DNA from: Clavelina lepadiformis
Lineage: Eukaryota > Chordata > Ascidiacea > Aplousobranchia > Clavelinidae
Length of the DNA: 64,000 nucleotides
NCBI RefSeq assembly: GCF_947623445.1
Contig: NC_135241.1
Location: 6,326,501 to 6,390,500, forward strand
Direction of reading: 5' to 3'
Each line of letters opens with the position of its first letter. The stretch's first letter is position 1. Under the pieces are notes generated by a model, which was given only the letters and a program-made list of their open reading frames with translations, did not search any database and was not told the DNA's origin. Positions 37,202-50,426 of this stretch are shown piece after piece. The translations under genes and the position numbers were made by a program.

Positions 37202-39016
37202 ATCTATACAATATTGATTACGATATCCTTAGACGTCAACTCACATATTCCATGGCACCCAGCTTGTTCGATTTCGATGTAACTGAGTGCCAATTAAACA
37301 ATGTGAGCCTAAATTTGTTGAAAATGGTACAGTAGCTTAGATTTATTGATCAAGTTCAGATCTTTTCCGAAAGTTTGCTGAAATGAAATTATGCCAAAAC
37401 TTATTTTCACTTAAACACTTTTCTATACGTTACGGTTACTATGCAGTTGTAATTAATTTTGAGTGATATCAATTGTTTTCTTCATCGTTTGAAATTTTCA
37501 AAATATTTAACACGGTATTTACCAATATAACTTTTGAACTGCATTGGAAATGCAAGTCGAAATAATGATTCAAGCGTAACTAAATTTTGATGACTTGTTG
37601 CTAAAAAACATAGACTATCTTTTATTTTTCAAACTGTTGGAAATACCTGAAAAGTAATACAATATTTCTTCGAACGACACTAGTTGTAGAATCGTGATTT
37701 TTGTTTTAGTCGTTTATCATCACCTTGAAGTTGGTCCTTGGTCGGCTGTAGCTATTGTTTTTTCAGATTTTGACTCAATTTTGCGTAAACACAGCAATAT
37801 GAAGAAAATCCAGACAAACGTTCATCCAGGGTTGGGACCAGTGGTGGGGTTTATATATTGTAACGTCCGGTTCTCTCACTAGCAGCATGCCATATTGACC
37901 CGAGGCCAATATATATATAGACCTTTACATACGCTTGTTGACTACCGGTTCGCACGAACCGGTACCGGTCTACCTAGTAATCGAATAAGTAATCGAGTAA
38001 ACGTTAGCGTAAATGATTTATTGGATTTGTAAGCGGCCTTTTTGGACTCATGTAACAAATAAATCGAATCATTACGCCAAAACCCGGAAAATATTCGATT
38101 AAATAATAATCAATTTTTCTAAGATTTTGGACAATAAATTGTGCGTTTTGGTCGATTAAATCGATTACTTTTCATATAACTTTCCAGAGCTTGGATGATT
38201 ACTTCTAGAACGTTAATCGAACAATCAATCGAGTAAAGCGATATTTTAAACTCCCAAAGAACGTATATTAAATTGTTAAGCTTCGAAGTAACATAAAATA
38301 TATTTAGCTAATTTTTGAGTATGAGTCTATGACATAAAATGCTAACGATTGAATAATCGATTACGAAAAACGATTACAACTACCCCAACCCCAGTTGTAA
38401 CACAGGAGTAATAGATACTTATCTTGACGTTTCCTACTCTACATAAATGTAAAAAATCAGTTTGATGCGACACTGTGAAAGGGGTGATATTAATTAAGTA
38501 TATAGTGTTAGCTAAGACCCCTTACTAGCCTGCACGATCATTGTAAAATCTAAAATTTCGGATTTAGAAGACCAGACAAGAATTAAGTTTGACTTAAGTC
38601 AAATACAAACTGAGAGATAATTTATGCTTTAACTTTCACAGGTTTGGTATTGGCAGAAAGAACAAGAAACTATGTAACATACCCAGATGAAAATTAAGAA
38701 CGTGTATACTGCGCTACTGGACGTATAATAGTAACATCCTTTTTTGTCACATGCCATCTTTGCGGCTTCTGTCATTCCTATAACTTAGTCGAGCGAGATG
38801 AACGGTGAAGTCTGACTACCTTTACGGCTATCACTCGATACTAACTAATCTCATCTGAAGGTCTAAGGCGTGTTATAGCTGATTAGTAATTGTCCTTGGA
38901 ATGAATTTCATTTTGGTCTGATAAATACACATTAATTTTCCATTTGTTTTATTAGTTCGACCGTCGAAGCTAAAAAAAGCTCAACATGTTGACGTGGTCA
39001 ATACGAGTACTACATC
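37202..39016. other. Intergenic with a possible TAATCGATTA-rich repeat
   Basis: 37827-38394 starts CAGGGTTGGGACC, ends ACCCCAACCCCAG, and is filled with AATCGA/TCGATT words, suggesting an old terminal-repeat element. A GC-rich hairpin lies at 37944-37963. The remainder shows nothing. Confidence 0.4.
37944..37963. repeat. Perfect hairpin, 9 bp arms
   Basis: Arms ACCGGTTCG and CGAACCGGT are separated by CA, followed at once by a second ACCGGT. This is strikingly GC-rich and symmetric for its surroundings. Confidence 0.8.
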
Positions 39017-39578
39017 TTAACCCTATCCATACCGGGCTCGCGACTTTGCCATTTTCACTAGGTGTGGCCGACATTGCACACACATTTTCAATGGTTAATT
39101 ACTCGAAAACTATACGTCGTAAACTGATCGGATTTTGACAGGTTTGTAGCAAAAACATCTGGCTTCCTGTATACATCAAAATTGTAAAGCAAAAGAAAGT
39201 GAATTTAGTGTAAATTAAGTATTTCCACAAGTGATACATTTCTAGAAATGTTTCTTGTTACGCCGCGCCCCCGCTGTGCAGAAAACCAGCTGACTGCGAG
39301 AAGAGAACGCAAGAGAATAGTTAGTCGAGTTAGTGGTTCGTCAATGAGTAAACGAAAACGATTCGCTTCAATGCGGAGAGAGAGAAAAATTATGAAAATA
39401 TGACAATATCTTAAAAATTGCAAACTCCAACTTTATAAAACAAACATGGACCGATAGCTGAACATTTTTTAGGAAAAGTCACCAAATTTCAAGTTTCAAC
39501 AGCAAACAATGCAACTGTACGCCACGTTTTTCTGTGACTGTGTGCAGGAGAAGCCACACCTAGTGAAAATAGAGTTAA
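39017..39578. mobile_element. piggyBac-like MITE flanked by TTAA
   Basis: TTAA occurs at both edges (39017-39020 and 39575-39578), with ends reading CCCTAT and ATAGAG. About 30 bp in from the left edge, TTTTCACTAGGTGTGGC has an inverted partner GCCACACCTAGTGAAAA close to the right edge. TTAA targets with CCC-type ends are the piggyBac pattern. The interior has no transposase. Confidence 0.65.
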
Positions 39579-40025
39579 GTAAACTGATATGCTACTTTTA
39601 AATATCTCGAAGACGGAGCGTTTATAGCAAAAAGACGTTGTAAAACCATTTCTGAACAGGACTTGCCCGAAAGCTAAATGTTAAAGTCACGTAAGACTAA
39701 AATTTGCAACCAAATACGGGCATCGTAATGTAATTATAAAGCTATCAATGTGGTGGTTACTTCACACACGATTAAATAAACTATTTTTTCATGCTGCGTA
39801 CATGCTCGCACTCCTGGCGACTCAATATTGATGCGATCTATCAACTTGTTTCTTGTATAGAAATCCGGTATTATATGGAACTGTAATCGTTATCCTCGGA
39901 CTGAGGAAAATCTTGGCACCATGTATATCTAGTGATGATCACTCATCGCTCGAGCCCATATGACCGAGCTAGCATTTGTGCAAATTCGATAGACTCATAC
40001 ACTTAAATTTTTTTCTATTGTGTTG
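39579..40025. other. Intergenic, no feature seen
   Basis: Spacer between the piggyBac-like MITE and the SINE. Nothing recognisable. Confidence 0.4.
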
Positions 40026-40178
40026 CCTGAATTTGGAACTGTTCACTAGCATTTATTAACAAAGGCAAGCGTCGTTAGTTCCTTGCCCAAGGGCTACATC
40101 GGTGGCGCCACCTTGTATCGAACATGGGCGGGGCGAGCGAAGCCTGCTCTCTAACCAGTCTATTACCAAGCCGACAGA
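40026..40178 (-). mobile_element. tRNA-derived SINE
   Basis: The minus strand begins CGGCTTGGTAATAGACTGG, then TTAGAGAGCAGGCT (A-box region) and ATGTTCGATAC (B-box-like). The body contains CCCTTGGGCAAGGAACTAACG and ends near CTAGTGAACAGTTCC. It is the better-preserved partner of 29626-29793. Confidence 0.72.
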
Positions 40179-40732
40179 TATGTTGACGTGATTACTTATT
40201 ATGGTCGCATATCCCGGTTTTCTACATATTGCTGTGCTTACGCAAGATTAAGCTTACACTTATCACGTACAAAAAATACAGATGTAGCCAACCAACTTCG
40301 ACTGGATATTAAATGTCTAAAACAAAATTCGCCATTTTGAAACTAGTTTTATCTAAATTTTAAATACAGCTTGTTCTTTGTGTAATTTATAAGGCCAATG
40401 CTTTTTTAAGATGAAGTGTTGTTATGTTATTGATCGAAATAAAGCTAATTCTACCTTTATCTTTGCCGTTAATACTTTTATGGCGCCAACAGCAAGTAAC
40501 GCCACATTAGCAAAATGTCACGTTTGAAGTTACATGTGTGAGTGTTGGACTGTCTGGCTTAGATGGGCCAGCCTGTTTAGTACAAGAGATTTGAGTAACA
40601 TATTACGATACTTACATCTTAATAGGCTAATTGTAAATCTGGTACTTGCATATATATTTCAAAAAATTAGAGGTCTCCTGTACTTTTGTACTTCGTATGA
40701 GGCTAAAGTTTCATAGAATATTACGTCATTAC

Positions 40733-41290
40733 CAGTGGTGGTCAGTAACGAAGTAGTTTTACGTACTAAGTAAAATTCTTCTACTCTGGCTATACTTACT
40801 GAAATAGTTTTGTTCATGGGTACTTTTACTTACAGACTTAAGTAGTTTGTAGGTCATAGTTACGTACCGGTACTCTGATACGTACGTAGGTTTAGCAAAA
40901 ATGCCGGAAGTAAACATTAGTGAGTGTTGCTAGATAATTTGTAGTAATTTTCATTAGAAATTGGTCAATCAAAGCTGCACAAAGCGTTAATTTTTAGTCT
41001 ACAACTTGATTTTCACGTATTTCACGCAACGATGCTCTGACAAATGACAAAAGTATGTCGGAAACTACTTAGCTTCATAAATTTATGTATTTCCCTGCGG
41101 TTGTCTTGCTTTTGGCAAGCTTTTGATAATTTGTGCTTTCACAACCTCATATTTTAGATTGATAACTAATTCTCAAACTACTTCTTACTTGAGTAGTTTA
41201 AAATGTTTTACTTCCTACTTTTCACATGAATAGTTTTAAACCGTAATACAGCACTTCTACTTGTAGTGAAGTAGATTTTTGCGGAGTAAC
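40733..41290. mobile_element. Candidate hAT-like element, right end unclear
   Basis: Begins CAGTGGTGGTCAGTAACGAAG and is rich in AAGTA/TACTT words in both directions, a composition typical of certain hAT MITEs. No matching CTG end or target duplication was found, so it may be truncated. Confidence 0.45.
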
Positions 41291-41649
41291 AATATTCATT
41301 CATTCATTTTATTTTTCACCTTCAATGTGTGGAAGGAAAAAATTGTGCTGACGTAGGTGGTAGTAAACATATTAGTAGTTATTGACAATAATTTCCAGAA
41401 ATTGGACGGGAAAAATGTGACAAGGCCTCGAGTGTTAAAGAATAGTTAAAGAGTAGTTATGTTATCTTTGTTTAAATAAGGTTTTATTTTTCTAACTATG
41501 CTGAGATTTATTCGTAGTTGTTGCAGCAGGGTGGTCATGTGGATTTTCCAAGAATGATTTTCTTGGAGATGCAGCTACCTAAAAATTTAGTGCTTTTCTC
41601 ACGCTCAATAGATTTTCCTTCCAACTGGAGTTTAATTGTGTTAGATTTA

Positions 41650-42412
41650 TGGCTGGGGTTGGTTTAAAATATCATGAAATTGGTTTTGGCGAAATTCAGA
41701 GTTAGCCTGTTGCTAATAAACCATATATGGGCAGTAACTAATTTCTCTTCAACTTCTTTTGCTAACTTATTGATATTTTTGCCTTGTTTAACTAAATTAG
41801 TGTCACCAGCAAACATAATTGCATCCATTTTTGTTAGACAATTTTTAAAGTCATTTACATAAATGAGGAAAAGTAAAGGTCCAAGAATCAATCCTTGTGG
41901 AACTCCATGTTGCATTTTACAAGTTGAGCTAGATAAGGTTCCATTAAAATCTACTACTTGGTTACGAGCAGAAAGATAGCTTTGGAACCAATTATTTGCG
42001 ATTGCTCTAATGCCGCAGTGACATAATTTCGCAAGCAAAATATCATAGTTAATTGTGTCAAATGCTTTGGAAAGGTCCAAAAACACGCCCACTGCTGAGT
42101 TGCCTTTTTCAAAACCATCTTTGATTTTCGTACTTAATGAAGAGGCTGCATGGCAAGTGGTATGGCCTTTTGCGGAACCCAAATTGGTTTTCAAAGAAAA
42201 AGATGTTTCTATTTAGAAAACTAAGTACCCTTGTATTTATTAAAAATAATCCAAAATGAGGATAAGACTAAGAGACTTATTGGTCTATAATTACTGCATT
42301 GGTGTGGGTCTCCCTTTTTATGTATAGGAATTATTTTCGCTGTTTTGAGGGACTCAATGAATTTTCCCGTGGACAAGGACATATTATACACAAATAAAAT
42401 ATTAAATAACAT
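41650..42412 (-). mobile_element. LINE reverse-transcriptase fragment (jockey/CR1/L2-like)
   Basis: The minus strand encodes reverse-transcriptase motifs in two frames: IPIHKKGD and NYRPISLL (42221-42412), then FLDLSKAFDTINYDILLAKL, HGVPQGLILGPLLFLIYVN and FAGDTN (41664-42194). The second catalytic motif should read FADDTN, so one catalytic Asp is lost. There is a frame break between the halves, and no endonuclease or 3' tail. It is an old, dead fragment. Confidence 0.85.
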
Positions 42413-42889
42413 AAATAAAATATTTTCAGGGCTGTTTTTAAGTGCTATTGCTGGTTTGATATGCTACTATATTTCTACTTCAGCAACTTATGTGGTTACT
42501 CTGACTTAACTGTTAACTGTTCATAATTTCTGTAACTGCTGATGAAATAGGTGCCGTTTGTGTTATGTTACTGCCTTTTGTTAGTATTTTAGTGTGTGTG
42601 AAATATACTCGGAAAGGGGTCTGTGTAGCCTATTGCATATTTGTGAGCGCTAGCCTACCACTCTGTAAATATAGTTCGCTTTGTGTGACAAGCACAATTT
42701 TCCAAGTTGAGAAATTACGTTCCACAAATGGCAGACATTATTTCAAATTGACGTCTCAGATTTTACTTTTTTACTCACACAGAAAGGCCCTATTGGAGTT
42801 GGAAAAAGATTGTAACTTTCGAGGTTTAATTTTGTTGGTATACTGTTTGTGCAGATACTTGTTTGTACTAGGTCTCCTGGTTGTTCAAA

Positions 42890-45800
42890 ATGGCTGAGTA
42901 CGATTTAACATCAAAAGTGGGATGCTATCTTGATCGCCACCTAGTTTTTCCATTATTGGAATTTTTGTCGGAACGTGATATTTTTGATGAGCGTGACTTA
43001 CATGAGGGCAAGCTTGAGTTGTTGAGTAACACCAACATGGTTGACTTTGCCATGGATGTGTACAAAACTCTTTATGAAGGAGAGGTAAAACATTTGCAAT
43101 TCATGTATATATATGTATATAGCTTTATTTATGCTTTCTTGGTTCTAATTGCAATGTTGTTATGTAGATGTCATCGCAATGAATGTACTTGCCTTGTGGT
43201 ACAGTACAAAAGAAGTATATAATGTATTATACTGTTAGTTGTTATATTGCTGCACTAACTCAAAGGTGCCCTTCTATAGTCCAGTGCAGCAATTCTTTAA
43301 AGTTCAGGATTCCTTTGATAAGATAAAAAAATTAAATATTAAATAATTGAATGAAAAAATATTTTTTGTAACTGCAACCATAAAAAGGTATAGTGCAATG
43401 GGTATAGAGGCTTGAGTGGTAAATCAACACAAAAATAGAGAAGCTAAGACGAATGAATAACCATATACAAGCCTCGTAATGCAGGTTGAACACAATTTTT
43501 GGATCGGTTAAAGACGGCATCAAAGGAAAGACAAGCACAATCTAGTGAAAGCAAGTAGCACGCAACATGAAATGACTTAATGCGCAATAAAAATATGTTT
43601 GTTTCGTAAATTTTTTGTCGAAATGAATCACAGTCAATCCATTGCTTTAAAGTTTATTGAAATTAATAGTGTATGTTCATTTTTTGTCCTCTTACCAGTT
43701 TTAAAACTCATATTTGGTTTAGGTGCTATTGTGCAGTTTGTAAAACACAGATATGTTTTTGAATGAAACAGTAAACTAGATGATTCTGCTTTACATGCAG
43801 TGCAAAGTAGTGTGATACACGAAGTTGAGTAAATACTTTTGTAAAAATATTAACGATGTATTCTTCCGACCTGAAAATTTCCGCAAATCGCTTTTGAGGC
43901 ATCACATTTAAAGATTACTGCCAAAAATGTTTTACTTGATGTTTTGTCTGACTTCATTCATTTTGTGAAGCTCAGGTATTGTACGGTATAGTGTTTTGAA
44001 AGTTGTATGAAAGTTGACATCCGACACAACAATGGTAAATGAGCCTACATACGAGAACAGATCGAGCGAACACACCCCTCACAAAATAGGCTTAATTATC
44101 GTTTTCACAAAACAAAAATGTGTCTCTGCAAATCCCATATTTTCAACGTTGAATGAAATAATATATTTTATTACTTTGAAACAAGTATACTTTTTCAAAA
44201 TGACATGAAATAAACGATAGATATTAAATAAGGTTCAAACTGCAAGCGCTCGGATTTAATTGAGCATCTTTCCGTCAAAGTGCGTTGTGCGGACAAGATA
44301 ACGTTCGCCAAGGAGTTAAAAGAGAAAAATAAACTCAAGAAGAAAGAGGCGAAGAGAACAATCCACGCTCCTCACCCAAAATGCTCTGCAAGTTGCAGGG
44401 TTCAAAATAAAGACACGCAGTTTGTTTTAAAGTGGACGGGACGCTATTAAAGCGTCTTTTAATGAACAAAAATCTTCTTACACTGCACATTTTGCCAAAA
44501 ATAAAAGAAGTTTGTTTGCTTAAACAGGTCTTTATACTGTACTACATCATAAGGCTTTAGGCTTCAAAACGATTTCCAGAAATAAAGCTTTGTGCTTTTG
44601 TTGACACGATAAGAAACAAGTCAGTGATTATTAAAAAATTAATTTAGAGAAACTTAACGCATGTTAGGATTTCAGAAAAATGCAAAACCTTGCCAAAGTC
44701 CGGGCGTGTCGTACTCCCGCACTCCCTAACTTGGCGCCCGTGATTGCACACACAGTGGAAAAAATGCAAGGTGACATTTTCAGAAGTCTTTGCCAGACAA
44801 AAATGTGAAACAAAGTGCAAAATGAAATATCAAGCCTGAATAATTTGATTTTGTATCGGACTCTAGAAATTTCTGGGTGAAAAGGGCTATCCCGCCTGCT
44901 TGCCACATTCACCTGTGAAGTAGCGTTTACTTTATCATACTGTGAGTTATAGTTTTGCTTTGATCTAGTGTGATTATCAGCTAAGTGTTATGTATTTTAC
45001 ACAGGAAATTCCAGTTCAACTTCGTGAGAAAAGGAACAAAGTTGTCTCCTTACTAAAGTCACACACCATTAAAACCGAACCGATTGTTCATATTTTTGAA
45101 CAAGAGGAAGTTCGCAAACAGGTTTGAATTTTATTCTACTTTTTTTTTTAATTGCTCTATCTTTTTTATCTAGCCCTTAAAAGGTTTAAACTCGCTGAAA
45201 TAACTACAGCGACAAGAAAACATTCACATCACATCATCACAAATCATTATTTTCCTTTGGTATTGTCAGAGAAATTTGTTTTTGTTTTGTTGCAACTCCT
45301 TCCTGCCTTATCCCGATTATAATAGCTGTGGCTAAACATTTTTTCATTGTTTTTGTTAGGTTTATTAATAAGGACACCTTACAGCTGTTATAAATATTTG
45401 CATTGTCATAGAAAATTTAACCCAAAGTAACCATGAACTTTCTTACCCAAGTTTTTCCAGAATTTAATAGAAGGGCAGCTCATAATATTACCAATTAATA
45501 TGGTATGCTAATGGATGTAAGCTGCTATAACCATACATTTTTTCTCTCACCGTGTTAAAGTAGTGAGTTAGTTAGTTTTTCCAAGTTGGTAGGAAACCAA
45601 ATTGACAGGTAGTTTGAGAATTGACAATTAATACTTTTTCATGTAAAATGTTTTAGTGAACTCAGTTCATCAAATTTGCCTTGAGTAAATGACGAAATGT
45701 GCAGCAAATCTCATGTGACCTTTTTAGTTCTTTTCACATGTATGTATGCACTTTTCCCACTCTTTCTCTCACAAAGTAAGGTTTTCCCCATATTTTTCTT

Positions 45801-47893
45801 GCACAAAAGAGTGTAAGCAGACAGGACCTGGTGTGCATTGCTTGCAGCATGACCCTCCTTGGGTCTTACCCCAAATTTAATTAGTTCGTCGTAACATAGC
45901 TGACGTGTTTTGAAAATCAAATAATAGGTTTTGAGTAATATTGCTGCAGACAAGCAAACTTGCTATCTGTTATTAGATTGAAGCTTCCAGAGAGGGGAAG
46001 CAACTGTTTGAATACCTTGAAAAGAACCACAACTTCAAACTTGAAGATCTTGATACCTTGTATAATTATGCCAAATTTCAATATGAGTGTGGCAATTATT
46101 CAGGTAACTTAGTTGACATTTCAGGGTTTTACTTTTAGGTTTGCATTTTACCAGGTATGATATACATCATTTTTCTTACATAGGAACCAATGTTACTGGA
46201 AGCCCTCATTGTGCTCATGGTGTTGTTACTAATGATAGGTTTTGTGCATTGACTTCGTTTACGCTATAAATGTTCCTTTATTTATGTAAATTCTGTTATG
46301 CTTTAAAAAGGTGCTGCAGAGTATCTCTATTTCCATCGAGTGTTAGTGCAACCGGATGATAAACGAGCTATTGACTCTTTGTGGGGCAAACTGGCGAGTG
46401 AAATCTTGATGCAGGATTGGGATACTGCGTGGGAAGATCTTCACAGACTACGAGAAAATATTGATTCAAATATTACTGCCAGTCCTCTACGTGTAAGTTG
46501 ATAACAATGGTTAATTTATCTAACTTTAGCAATCATGCAGTGGCATTCACAGTATCCTGACTTTTTAAAGAAATTCTTATCAAAATCATTAGCACTGTGC
46601 AAGTATGTTAACTTGAAATTTGGCACCACTTAAATTAACAGGTAACAATAAAACTTCTGTATTCTAATTTTGGTTACACCAACTTTGAAAAACTGAAAAT
46701 AATATAAATATTGAGTTTTCTCAACTTTAAGTCAATGAGTTTTCACTGTATTTTTTATTGTTAATTTGTGTTATCATTTTTAAGCTTCTTCAACAACGAA
46801 CGTGGCTCATTCATTGGTCTCTATTTGTATTTTTCAATCATGCCAAAGGCCGTGATGAAATCATTGATTTGTTTCTATATCAGCCTCCATATTTAAATGC
46901 CATACAAACAATGTGCCCATGGGTATTGAGGTATCTGACCACAGCTGTAATCACAAACAAAAGAAGGAGGCAGGTAGGAGACATCTGCCTATGACCTTGT
47001 CTGTAAATATTCAGGGATTTTAAAACCATGAGTTTGTCAATTTTTGTAGGTGCTGAAAGACCTTGTCCGTGTAATACAGCAAGAGTCATATACTTATCGG
47101 GATCCAATCACAGAATTTATTGAGTGCTTGTATGTTCATTTTGATTTTGATCGAGCGCAAGAAAAGCTGAGAGAATGTGAGACTGTTCTTGCAAATGATT
47201 TTTTCCTTGTCGCTTGCCTTGATGACTTCATTGAAAATGCAAGATTGTTTATATTTGAAACATTTTGCAGAATACACCAAGTAATTATGAAAAAGTTTCA
47301 GTTCATAAATTTATTTTGGAATTAATTTAGTCTGTTATGTTTTAAAGTATTGATTCAGGATTTTTTAAAGCAAACTCAATTTTTCAATTAGTGTATCAGC
47401 ATTGACATGTTAGCGGATAAATTAAACATGTCAGTTGATGAAGCAGAGAGATGGATTGTTAATCTGATACGAAATGCTAGGCTGGATGCTAAAATTGACT
47501 CTAAAATGGGCCATGTTATGATGGGAACACAAGCAATTTCTCCCTACGAACAGGTTCATTATCAATCCTACATTGTAGGCTGTTGTATTGAGAAATATAA
47601 ATTAATGCATTTTTATGTTGTACTGACATTTATTGTATCTATTTCTATTGTGTTATCATAAGTTTTTGTAATTATCTTTCTTTAAAAACAGGTAATTGAG
47701 AAAACAAAAAGTTTGGCTTTGCGTACTCAGATGTTAGCCACCAATGTCGAAAGAAGGTTGAACAAGGAAAGAGATCGGGTGGATGGTGTAAGTATAAGAA
47801 ACCAACACACTGTCATCTTTCTTATCCTTTCTAAGCTATGTATAATTTACACAGGTACCTCACTGGGCTGGTGGACCAAAAGAAAATTGGTGA
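42890..47893 (+). CDS. EIF3E: eIF3e (INT6), translation initiation factor 3 subunit e
   Basis: Nine exons (42890-43084, 45005-45121, 45977-46103, 46311-46492, 46785-46973, 47050-47280, 47392-47553, 47692-47787, 47855-47893) join in phase to 445 aa, identical in length to human eIF3e. It begins [20 protein letters not shown], with the conserved N-terminal helical region including [13 protein letters not shown]. Later stretches include [35 protein letters not shown] and [19 protein letters not shown]. The C-terminal PCI domain includes [21 protein letters not shown]. The final residues [12 protein letters not shown] replace the human PNWATQDSGFY. As an eIF3 core subunit it acts in the cytosol in 43S pre-initiation complex assembly. 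The first two introns hold no recognisable insertion. Confidence 0.97.
43085..45004 (+). other. Large first intron of eIF3e
   Basis: 1.9 kb, no nested gene or repeat recognised. Confidence 0.5.
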
Positions 47894-47915
47894 TTGCTTT
47901 GAATTTGTGAAAAGA

Positions 47916-47921
47916 AATAAA
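47916..47921 (+). terminator. Candidate poly(A) signal of eIF3e
   Basis: AATAAA only about 23 bases after the eIF3e stop codon, implying a very short 3' untranslated region. Confidence 0.5.
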
Positions 47922-48209
47922 AGATGGTTGTTAGTGGAGACCTTGTCATTGCATAAAGTGCGCTAAATGAATAACGTTATTTATGTCCAGTTCGTTATTA
48001 TGATAACCACATTTGTGTGTTAACATGTACACGGGGATGGATAGGTGAGCACTTGAGCAGCAAGCAAAACGAGTACTCATTTTAATTGAGGAATTTAATA
48101 CAGCAGCATTGTGGGAAAATTTCTAAAACCACAGTTGGTACATTTTATATTGCAACAGCTGGCATGAAATTAGACAAGTGCAACCACTCGGCAGAGAATG
48201 GCAAAAGGT

Positions 48210-50426
48210 TTATGATTTAACAAAGCAACTGTACATTTCACAAGTTTGACTTGACGATGAACCTTGATATTTGTCCAGTGGATATTTCGGTTTTTCACCC
48301 AAAGCTAGCTGACTAAGAATCACCCCAACAGTGGGAGAGAGCTTGAAACCATGACCTGCATGATTACATATTGCGTAATTAGATGATTAGGTTAACAATA
48401 AAAACAAAATGAATTTGGAAAAAAACCTGTGAAGCAAGCACCAATAACTATGTTCTTATGCTTATGGAAGTATATCCAGTATAGAAGTTTTGTCTTGTAA
48501 ATTTTAAACAAAGAGTAGATTTTGAATTAAATGATGACAGTACTTTTTTGAAATATTGGATATGACGTATACTGACAGGAACATGTCACATAGAGATGTT
48601 AGTCTCATCAAATTAGTTAGTTAGTCTCATTACTCACAGATTTTATGCAGGTTTCTGGAACTGACAATAAATTAGGATAATGCTTTTTGGTCAGCATTGC
48701 AGCGTTCTTTGCAGCAACTGTGTCAAAATCATGTCGCTTATCAGGATCAACTCGACTTCCACAGAAGTGTGACACCTAAACTCAAATTACTGATGCATGT
48801 GCAGTTACTCCAGCAAGTACCATCTATACTTAACTAACTTCTACCAATATTAAAAATGCACATAAACGATATGTCGGCTATATCAGAAAGCGCAAGCTCT
48901 TACTTTCATCAGACCAGAGTATTCCATGATTGGTATTGAATAAATGTGCTCATCAGCACTTCCATAGTCAAATATAATGCAAGGGAAGCCTTTGGATGCT
49001 TCAAAGAGATCTGGCTTTTTGACACCCCAATATGGAACATTTATCCTGAAAGTCTGAAATTAGATAAATTAATGTTTGCCAATAGACATAAAGGTGACAT
49101 ATAAAAACACTGTTTTCACCAAAAGGCAGTCAACAGTACTGTTGAAATTAGACTTGAATGGAATGCTAATGTCTTTAACACCAAATTTAGTTTGATCACA
49201 TATATATATCACCTAAATACCTTTAGCATACCATTCTTTTAGCAGAGTGACTATTTCACCGTAAGTAGGTCACGCAGCCCATAGTTAGAGATAGACTGTT
49301 AGAAAAATGCGTACGCAAAAAGTAGATTTAAGGTTTATAGGGTTTCATTAAATTTAGGTTTAAGTTACTATGTAATAACATTTAAGTTTGATTAACAAGA
49401 AACTATGAAAAATAGCTTTGAATAGATGATTTTTTCTGGTGAAATAGTGACAGCCTTTTTTTAAACATAATATATCAAGCGAAAAAATGGTGCTGCTCAC
49501 TTTTATTGGTAGTTGAATATGAAAAGCTTTCAAAATATTATTAGTCCAGGGCCCACATGTAATTACAATTGATTTTGCATTGTATGTAGCTTTGGTTGTA
49601 AGAATTTCAACCTCTTGAGGTGAGATTGTATTAATTTTTTCAACCTTTTCATTGTCTTGTATTACACCACCATGTGATAAAACTGAATCCTAAAACAAAT
49701 TACCAGCATGTAATACAGATTACTATCAAGTTTGTGGCAATAATATGACTTACGCTATTACTCAGAAAAAGTCATAGTTTTTTACTTTTAGAGCTCGCAT
49801 GCATTAATCTGCTTTCAATGCACCTCCAGTGTTTTCGTAAATGGCATCGTGACCAGCGCTTGACAGACCAGGAAATCTCTTGTCTACATCTTTGCTAGAT
49901 ATTACTTCATGAGGAATCATTTTCATTTTTTCTGCGTTTTCCTTTGATAAAAAACTGAGCAAACCACAATTCCTGAGCATAAATGCAAACAAGATTCAGT
50001 CAAATAATCCTATGAGATTGTAAACAACAACATCCAAGCTTAACATCAAAATTATAAATCTTTATTACACAAATAATTCCAGTTTGCTTCGTTTTTCCAA
50101 TGCATCCCATCTTTGAAAAGCTTCTGGCATCAGTTGGGCATGATGAGGGTCACTATACCAGTATCTTGTAATTCTCGATAATCCATGAGCTTCCTTCAGT
50201 ATGCAACAATGGAAACTGAATAAAAAGCAATCAGTGAAAGTGAAGCCCAAATAGCCTACTATATATGTAAATTTTTGAGGCAATTCAATAAATAGGAATG
50301 TTTCTTTCACGACATCAATGGTTAGGGCACCTGTTCCAGAAGCAAGACTTTCTTTTTCTTCTCAGCTAAAACATTAGCCGTCCACAAGCCCTGAATTCCT
50401 CCACAGCAAACATTTACATCATACAT
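48210..50426 (-). pseudogene. Decayed tandem copy of the PIPOX-like gene
   Basis: Eight exon remnants match the neighbouring PIPOX gene in order: 50331-50426, 50071-50215, 49786-49972, 49501-49689, 48905-49053, 48638-48775, about 48427-48496, and 48210-48355. Damage is clear. The FAD-binding GxGxxG has Cys for its first Gly (CCGGIQG). Two bases are missing in exon 2 where the intact gene encodes GSSHG. A TAA replaces CAA after GGALKAD in exon 3. Exon 7 is shifted by one base relative to the intact copy. The last exon encodes no peroxisomal tripeptide. Exons 4, 5 and 6 still read well (TCGPWTNN, YWGVKKPD, PETC). This suggests a fairly recent loss of function, or retained transcription. It was probably an oxidase before decay. 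Confidence 0.82.

Noticed and set aside
45711-45953. 80-codon minus-strand frame in eIF3e intron 2
   Set aside because: No motif, no splice context and no second copy; likely chance.
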